64,000 bases of DNA from Rhizophagus clarus (Eukaryota; Glomeromycota; Glomeromycetes; Glomerales; Glomeraceae). The position numbers were made by a program, and so were the translations under genes. The notes under the pieces were generated by a model that was not told where the DNA came from, made no database searches, and saw nothing but the letters and a program-made list of their open reading frames with translations. Below, piece by piece: positions 57,124 through 64,000 of the stretch (within the stretch, counting starts at the first letter, position 1; every line of letters begins with the position of its first letter). The DNA is taken from the NCBI GenBank assembly GCA_015698045.1, contig BLAL01000020.1, positions 744,001 to 808,000 of the forward strand, in the 5' to 3' direction.

Positions 57124-57210
57124 CTGTATTTTAATAAGTAAAAAAGAAATATATCGAATTAGACAACAACGATTTTAATAAAAATTCGAAAATTGGTGAG
57201 TCAACAAAAG

Positions 57211-57360
57211 ATGATATATTCTCTCAAAGAGCCGCAAATTGTCAAGACGACTATTGTTAACATACCCATAACTAAGAAATATGGTCCTACTGAACATATA
57301 GGGAACCTAGAGTACCTAGATTCAGTCAAATTAAAGAGCTTGGCTGGCGTAGAAAGATAA
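57211..57360 (+). CDS. Small ORF of 49 codons, unidentified
   Basis: Starts at ATG 57211 (MIYSLKEPQIVKTTIVNIPI), continues ITKKYGPTEHIGNLEYLDSV and ends KLKSLAGVER with TAA. The frame is open upstream to about 57163, so it may be the 3' part of an exon. Composition is protein-like. No family is recognised. It lies just beside, and on the opposite strand to, the exon at 57014-57123. Confidence 0.33.
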   Translation: MIYSLKEPQIVKTTIVNIPITKKYGPTEHIGNLEYLDSVKLKSLAGVER

Positions 57361-57479
57361 TGAATTAAGGGTATACATATTCGGTAACGTTATCGATCAT
57401 TTATTATCTAAATATGTATTAATTAAATAAGGGGTCAGGAAGTCAGGGGTATTTCTTAATACGTTACTCGATTTCTGAA

Positions 57480-57770
57480 ATCAAAAAAAATAATGTGGCC
57501 GAAACTTGATAATTTCGGCAAAATCGTCTATGGCCAGCACTATAAATTTTGGCCCGCATTATGAATTTTGTGTACCATAAAATCATTTCTACCTGGTGGC
57601 TAAACTTTTATCCTATGTCACGTGATATATAATTCTGGCCGGCGCTACATAATTTGGCCAGAATTACAAAATAATTTCGGCCATACTCTTAAATTTTGGC
57701 CAGAGTTTCATCTCATTATTTCAGACTTTTGAAATTTGGTCACATATTTGGAAATTTTGGTCATATGTAT
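57480..57770. repeat. Cluster of TTTGGCC/TTCTGGCC motifs
   Basis: At least eight occurrences of forms such as ATAATTTGGCCAGAATTA and AAATTTTGGCC on both strands within 290 bases. Similar motifs recur elsewhere (12380, 19105, 20153, 59650-59790, 61960). Possibly the subterminal part of a decayed element. Confidence 0.5.
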
Positions 57771-59399
57771 ACAAAGAAAAAATATGATTGAGCAATTACT
57801 TGAATTAAAAATAGTAAATTGACTAATAATAAATTAATTAATGCAAAAAAAAAAATATTATATAATTGATAAATTAAAATATAAATCATAACTTCAGTTA
57901 ACCATTTATTTTGAATTCAAATGAAAAAAAAACAGCTTAAAAATAAAAATTTTTATAAATTTAATAAATTTCAGTTGTTGTACTTATATAAATAATTACT
58001 ATATATTATGGACTATAATATCTGGATATCTTAAAGTTATCCTTATACTATTATATTAATAATTTAAATTTTTATTATGAATAGAATATATCCAAAAGAT
58101 TGTATAATAATCAGAAAATTATTTTTATATAACAGTCAGTAAAAATATCACAAAAATTAGAGAAAGATTTTTTGTACTATAATATTATAATATAAATTAT
58201 TGGTATAATATGATTTTATAGTAGTCTATAGTATATGTAAACTTAAAGTTGATTAAAGTTAATATAAACAGTTAAAATTAATAATCTTTAAATCTTAATT
58301 CTAACTAAAATTTTCTTAATTCTGATTGGATTTGTAATGGCAACTCAAATTATATTAAAATCAAAATTTTCAAATTATATATAAAATTGAATTATTATAA
58401 TATAATTTTTAATAAATAAGGATACATATTCATCTAGTTTTTAAGAATACTTTTATAAACTTTAAAAATTAAAAATTTCAATTTATTCAATTGTATCTAG
58501 CCAAAGAATATTATTAATTATATAGTTATTTTAATACAATAAAATAATAAATTAATAAAGTATTAAAAAAAACTTTTTAATCTTTTTTTTTGCTTATTTT
58601 TTTTAAATATTTTATAAATATCATTTATTTTAATATTACTTTAGATATAAAAAAATATTTTATTTATTCATATTATACTATTTATGATTTAATAAAATAA
58701 GTAAACCTAATACTAATAGCCAATAAGAAATTTTTTATGAAATATTATAAAAATTTATATGATTATTATAATATTAAAATTTAAATATAAAAGGTCTGAT
58801 TTTAATAAATTTAATTAGTTTTTCAATTAAAAACTATTTATAATACTCAAATAAGTCTAATAATATTATTTTAATAAAAAAAATTTTTTTATTAGTGTCC
58901 TAATCAAAAAATTTTAATAAAATTTATTAATAACAAAAATTTGGCTTAATAATTATTATTTTAAGTTTAATAAAAGTTGTTCATTTTATCAAATTATATT
59001 TAAAAATAAATAATTATTGATTAAAAAAAACCTTTTATTAAAAGTTTTATTAAAATCAAAAAAATTTTTTTTTATTATAAAAAATAATTTTTGTAATTTA
59101 CACAAAACTTTCTAAATAATTGTAATTTTTAACTTAATAAATCCTTTTTTTTATAAAATTATATATTTTTTTATTGTTTAAATTGTATTTCATATCTGTT
59201 TTTAAATTATATTTTTAAAAAAATTTTATTTTTAAAATAAATTTTCTTATATATGATACATGCAGTCTAAAGCCACCACTTTTTTATTTTGTGGCTAAAT
59301 TTTAATAAAATCATGTGAAAAAATTTTATTGGTCAATACTTAATATTATGTGATTGTGAATTTAATGGACCAATAATTTTTATCATATTTTCAGGAATT

Positions 59400-61842
59400 C
59401 TCTGATGTGATTTATATTTTTTTACGGCATATAAAGCTGCAGTGCCTGTTAAACCTTTTCTATACGCATCTAGAGATTAGAACTGGTTAAGGTTAACCAG
59501 TTAAGAAATCTGTTAACTGGTTAAAAATCATTTTTAACTGGTTAAATTAACCAGTTAATTTAACTAGTTAATTTAGTCAGTCAATTTAATTGGTTAATTT
59601 AACCAATTAAAATGAAAATCATTTTCATATTAGTTAAATTTAAATAAGTTAATTCTGATCAAACTTTTAATGCTGGCCAAAGTTTAACTAAATTCAGAAT
59701 TTTTTTTAACATGTTAATTCCTATCACAACTTAATGCCGGCCAAAATTATGTTTCGTAAATGATAATTCTGGCTAAATTTTAATGCTGACCAGAATTAAG
59801 TTTTAACTGGTTAATTAACTAGATAAAGAGTTGGTTAACCAGTTATTAACTGGTTAAGGTTTTTTGAACCAGTTCTAAACTCTATACGCATCCATAAATC
59901 TTTAAGAATAATGAGAATATCATCTAATTTGTTCTAAAGAAACAAAATTTAATACTTCCTGAACAGTTCTTTCTAATAACTTAAATAAATAATCACAATT
60001 ATTACAGGTATATCGTTTAGTAGCATCCTAAAACATCTTGATAAAATTGAGTTCACAATGAAACTTCAGATAAAATATCACCTTATAACCCCAGTTTTCA
60101 ATAATCTCCTTAATTAATGGCCTTTGTGCTAAAAAATCTGGTTGAAATGAAAGCACATGAACTGCATAACAATTTTTTAAAAACAGGCGAATGTTTTTTA
60201 CAATCATCACAAATACATTTCAATTAACTTTGAGGCCACAACCCACGTTTTTTCAAAATTAACTTAATAGCTTTTGGTTGTCCATTTGGAAGGTACATTG
60301 ACTGTACTGAGTCATCAGACATTAATCCATCTCTAAATTTTTCTTTACCACCAGGTTTAAGATTTATTCATGAAGCAATAAGTGTATCTTTAGTATATAC
60401 TGCATGACTTCATAGTTGTTGCATTATCAAATGCAAATACACCAACATCGCCAAAATGTAATTCCTTAAATATAGGGATTACCTTTTCAGTTATTTAATG
60501 TTAAAAGGTAATTAATAAAAAAGGTTTAAAAATAAAATAGATAATTTTACCTATTTAATTAAATCCTCTGTTTTTTATCATTCATCACGATTTGTTTCTG
60601 GTTTTATTATGACATATGTTTCTTTTTCTTCAGTTTTTAGATATCTATCAACTTCTGTAAGAAAATTACTAACATGCAAACTAAGCCCTGTCTCTTTTTT
60701 CTGAAGTAGTTGATATTTAACAGATTCCCAAAAAGTTTTTTTTCTATCATTAGCATAAAAAATAGATTCATCATGTGTTATTAATATATGACGTTTTTCA
60801 TTTTTATTTAAAATTAGTTCTTCTAAAACTGTTATATTATTATCTAACAGTTTTAACATCCACTTTTCCAATTTGAAAATTTCATTTAAAAAATATTTCC
60901 TATATTCAATTACATCTGGTCTTTCATAACCATCATAATAAACATCTTTTTTTCCAACACAAAATTTCCATCCAAAATGTTTTAACTAAGCATGAGCTGT
61001 ATTTTCAGAAATTGTTTTTTCTTTCAATCTCCATACTTGAAAATACTTCTTATTCAATGTAAGTTTTAAATCCACTTACTGTTACATTATAACTAACACT
61101 TCAAAGATATTCTGTAATCATTTGATAAATATCTTCATCAACTAATAAACTTTTTATTTTTTGATGCTTCCCACATATTGATACTAGAATCTGATGATAA
61201 ACAATAAAATTTTAGATCCATAATCTAATTAGCTGGGCTTGATAATCTCCTTTTCCAATACTGATGACAAGAGTTTTACTTGTATCCATACTTTTAAGAC
61301 CTTTTAATCATAAGTTAATATACTGCATTATGAGTTGTAATCAGTTTTTGACTTGCAGAACCAAAGACTTATTATCAATTAATCTTTTTACATCTGGCAT
61401 TCAAAACCTTCTTGCTCTTAATCTTTTTCAAGTTATTTTAACTTATTCATAAGTTCTTTTATTGTAGATTGATGTGATTGAAATGTGGGGAAAAAGGTAT
61501 CAAGTTTGGGTATTCCAATTGCAGCAGTTTTATTAATTGAATTTTTACGTCTCTATATTCTTTTTGAATTTCCAATATAAACTAATAAGCGTTTATTTGT
61601 AAATGCTGATAGGTTTTTGCATTTTCAATTATAACATCAAAAACAGTTTGCGAAATTTGGTTCAAATTATTTTCAAGTTCATCATCATACCAATTGTCAT
61701 CAGAATCATGATAATCTGATAATTCACCATCATTATCACTGTTTATAATCCTTAACCAGACACTATTAGTTGCATTTTTTGCTTTTAAAGTTTTACTGTT
61801 TTAAGTAGCTGCAAGTTAAGCCTTTTATTTTTTTGGTAGCAT
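59400..61842 (-). pseudogene. DDE-superfamily endonuclease (transposase), multiply broken
   Basis: Read from about 61842 down. An acidic N-terminal part (TNSVWLRIINSDNDGELSDY) is interrupted by stops. The best block, 60871-60578, has THDESIFYANDRKKTFWESV and KKETGLSLHVSNFLTE, the first catalytic Asp. Near 60430 FAFDNATTM holds the second. Near 60350-60230 come KPGGKEKFRDGLMSDD and LPNGQPKAIKLILKKRGLW, then QPDFLAQRPLIKEIIENWGY and FHCELNFIKMF, where the family normally has Glu and this copy has Lys. The C-terminal YTCNNCDYLFKLLERTVQEV and RFMDAYRKG are split by the hAT-type insertion at 59471. The order THDE / FDNAT / CELN-I-E matches a DDE endonuclease family widespread in fungal repeats. 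I do not assign a superfamily name. Inactive by stops and by loss of the acidic residue. Confidence 0.78.
59471..59884. mobile_element. hAT-type miniature element, 414 bp
   Basis: TIRs TAGAGATTAGAACTGGTT and TAGAGTTTAGAACTGGTT. A perfect 8-bp duplication TACGCATC lies at 59463-59470 and 59885-59892. About fourteen AACTGGTTAA/TTAACCAGTT motifs cover the subterminal parts. The TAGAGTTT tip resembles that of the hAT element at 12763 (TAGAGTTTGGATC). It splits the C-terminal coding part of the DDE pseudogene. Confidence 0.93.
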
Positions 61843-62515
61843 TTTTAATTTATAAAGAGATAATGATAATTTGCAAATGCTGATGATTGTGGATTGTCCA
61901 TTATTAAAATTAATTAAAAATTCTCACATTAAAATAAAAATGTGATTGACCCAAATTTTTAATTCTGGCCAGTTTATAAATTTTAACCTGCATTATATTA
62001 GTACTGAACTGACCAAATTTTTACTAAATTACTATTAAACTTAGTAAAGTTACTGAAATTTAAACTTATATAGCTCATGCTATAGTAATCTGATTTGAAA
62101 AATCTTTCTATTATATGAAAAAGCATTGTTCAAACTATAATTTTACAGAAAAAAATTATAAATATATATTAATTAATTTTTTTTTCTATTATATTCATTT
62201 GAAATTATATGATAAAAAGTGGTGACTTTAGACTGTGTGCATTATATATAAAAAAAAATTATTACAAAAGAGAAAATGATAATGAAAATTTATAATATAT
62301 AACAAACTATTAATCTACTTAATTTATATAAGCATTATATTAAAAATTTGTTTTTTTAACTACATGGTAAAATATTCAACTATGATTACACAAAATTATT
62401 TTAATTAATGATTGATGAATTTCTGCTGATTAATAATATTTAGGTAAAATTAAATTCATTAAATAATAAAATTAATAAAAAATAAAACTTTTTATTAGAT
62501 AAAAAAGAAGTATTA

Positions 62516-63358
62516 CAGTCAACTCTCTCTATAGTCACACATTTGGGACAGTCTATATTTGGTGACTATGATGAGATATGACTATAAGCAATAAAATCTT
62601 ATAATTAAATCAGTAATTTTGGCTAGAATTATATAAAAATTGTAATAATTTTGGTTAAATATTCACATCATAGTAATTTTGTCAATTTTATTCCAATTAT
62701 TATGGATTTATAGCCATTAGATTCCTCTTAATAAGACGATTCTAATGAGCCTAAGATCATTAAAATCTGATCACTTGAACCCGTAATAATAAAATACAGT
62801 CAAAATATTTAATATTACACGAATTTTACATATAAAAAATGCTGATCTAGTCTTTAAAATCGAATTTCTCAGTCAATATCAATCCAATCATTATAAAATT
62901 ATTACCATTAGCTTTCTCTCGATGAGACGAGTCTAATGAGCCTAAGATCATTAAAATCTGATCACTACCCATAGTAATTAAATACAGTCAAAATATTTAA
63001 TGTTATGCGAATTTTACATATATAAAATGCTGATTTGGTCTTTAAAATTGAATTTCTTGGTCAATATTAATCCAATCATTATAAAATTACTACCATCTGA
63101 TTCCTTTCAATGAGATGAACCTAATGAGCTAAAGGTCATTAAAATCTGATCATTAGATCATAGAATAATTATATTTTAATAAATATCTTTTTATAATTGC
63201 ATATATATAAAATTTTTAAAAAAAGATGTAATAGTGACTATAGATAGTTTATGACTATAAACGATAGTTTTTATATATGAAAATTTGGGACACTCAACCA
63301 AGGTGACTATATAGGGTAATGTGACTATAACAGAGGTGACTATAAAGGGAGTTGACTG
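62516..63358. mobile_element. Pogo-type miniature element with internal 185-bp tandem repeat, 843 bp
   Basis: TIRs CAGTCAACTCTCTCTATAGT and CAGTCAACTCCCTTTATAGT, then CAC. TA lies at 62514-62515 and 63359-63360. Positions 62720-63160 contain three units of about 185-190 bases, each with TAAGATCATTAAAATCTGAT and an imperfect palindrome centred on TCTTAATAAGA. Copies differ mainly at CG/TG/CA. Confidence 0.88.
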
Positions 63359-63366
63359 TATATATA

Positions 63367-64000
63367 CACTCCCGCACAAAAAGTTTAGGACCACTCTTAT
63401 GATTAATGTAAACAATACCTAAACAGTAAAATTTATATATTTGTGTAATCTAAATGAAAACTATTTATGACGTATATTAATTAATAATGTTTATTACACA
63501 AAGCTTAGCCTCCTTTTTTTATTTTTAAACACAAAATGGTTAAGACAAGAGAACTAATAGATTTTGAACGTGAAAAGGTTATTGGTTTTTACGAAGCTGG
63601 TGACTCTAAAAGAGCCATTTCAAGTAAAACAGGCTATGGCAAAACCACCATTCATAATATAATAGCAAAATATCACGAAACAGGCGTTATTACTGTTGCT
63701 TCTCGAAGTGGCTGTCCAAAAAAATTAACAGACTAGGATAAATGTCACCTTAAGGTTATTATTAACAAAAACTGGCGTGAACCTGTAGAAAAAATAAGAA
63801 AAGTTTTTGCTGAATCTACTGGAAATGATTTAAGTAGGCGTATTATGCAACAAATATTGTATGAAATGGGTTATAACAGTCGCACAGTCCTTAGAAAACC
63901 TTATATCAGCCAACAAAACTGAAAAATACGCTTAAACTGGACTCGTGAAAGGCGTTTATGGACTATAAACGATTGGAAAAAAATTGTGTGGAGTGATGAA
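63367..64000 (+). mobile_element. 5' part of a Tc1-type element, cut by the window edge
   Basis: Begins CACTCCCGCACAAAAAGTTT after TA (63365-63366), six bases after the TA of the preceding pogo-type element. CACTCCCG...AAAAGTTTAGGACC is a typical Tc1 terminus. A transposase reading frame follows at 63536. The right end lies outside the window. Confidence 0.85.
63536..64000 (+). pseudogene. Tc1-like transposase, partial, with two stops
   Basis: Starts at ATG 63536. MVKTRELIDFEREKVIGFYE and KRAISSKTGYGKTTIHNIIA form the first helix-turn-helix of the paired-like DNA-binding domain. VASRSGCPKKLTD ends at TAG (63734-63736). The same frame continues with CHLKVIINKNWREPVEKIRK (second helix-turn-helix), RRIMQQILYEMGYNSRTVLR, TGA near 63920, then KIRLNWTRERRLW and the start of the catalytic domain, KIVWSDE, whose Asp is the first of the DDE/DDD triad. 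The window ends there. The TGA is one C-to-T change from Arg. About one third of the protein is visible. Confidence 0.88.

Larger units (their letters stand above)
59261..62241 (-). mobile_element. DDE-endonuclease transposon, about 3 kb, decayed
   Basis: TIRs TGCAGTCTAAAGCCACCACT and TGCACACAGTCTAAAGTCAC, offset by 4 bases at the tip. The target duplication is uncertain in TATATA-rich flanks. It carries one transposase remnant on the minus strand and a nested 414-bp hAT-type element. 61845-62200 is 5' leader sequence. Confidence 0.75.
58000..62410 (-). repeat. Interspersed repeat family, copy 2, with nested elements
   Basis: Reverse-complement counterpart of 10150-12610. The correspondence runs from about 58000-59250 and resumes at 62245-62410, either side of the DDE element at 59261-62241. 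It supplies the empty site for the element at 10272, and copy 1 supplies the empty site for the DDE element (near 10875). Confidence 0.65.

Overview
This is a eukaryotic, extremely AT-rich window dominated by transposable elements. Short spliceosomal introns (about 55-115 nt, GTAAGT/GTAATT donors, CTAAC-type branch points, T-rich tracts before AG), DNA transposons of the hAT, pogo/Tigger, Tc1 and CACTA-like types, and 3' remnants of retroposed poly(A) RNAs are all present. There is no bacterial-style gene packing. The combination fits an early-diverging filamentous fungus with a repeat-bloated genome. Several decayed protein families remind me of repeats in arbuscular mycorrhizal fungi (Glomeromycotina, Rhizophagus-like), but that assignment is inference from memory and was not searched.

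Layout. 1-7.7 kb is the only stretch that looks like host gene space. It holds possible exon fragments, a T-rich satellite, a 38-bp minisatellite, palindromic repeats, a small four-exon gene (4835-5450) and a convincing single-exon gene for a membrane-anchored repeat protein with an RG-rich tail (6520-6963, minus). 7.7-31 kb is a field of non-autonomous elements with clear terminal inverted repeats (TIRs) and target-site duplications (TSDs), around one nearly complete hAT element (12763-16368). 31.3-38.6 kb is a Tigger/pogo element (about 1.9 kb originally) broken by two hAT insertions, one of which carries a further insertion. 40.6-43.6 kb holds foldback and hAT-type elements, a captured-looking exon and an orphan DDE pseudogene. 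43.7-50.7 kb is a second pogo element split by a 4.7-kb CACTG-ended element. That element carries a spliced Myb/SANT-like gene and a tandem array of tiny exons with complete splice signals, the most unusual structure in the window. 51-57.4 kb holds decayed genes, a miniature pogo element, a retrocopy and ORF1-like remnants. 57.4-64 kb is an inverted copy of the 10-12.6 kb repeat, interrupted by a DDE-endonuclease element, then a pogo-type miniature element and the start of a Tc1 element running off the right edge.

How the parts relate. The full-length transposases (two pogo, two hAT, one Tc1, two other DDE families) all carry frameshifts or stops. Many of the stops look like C-to-T or G-to-A changes, so most miniature elements here were probably moved by relatives elsewhere. 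Insertions can be ordered because several sit inside other elements and some have an unoccupied paralogous copy within the same window. No rRNA, tRNA, CRISPR array or telomere repeat was recognised.
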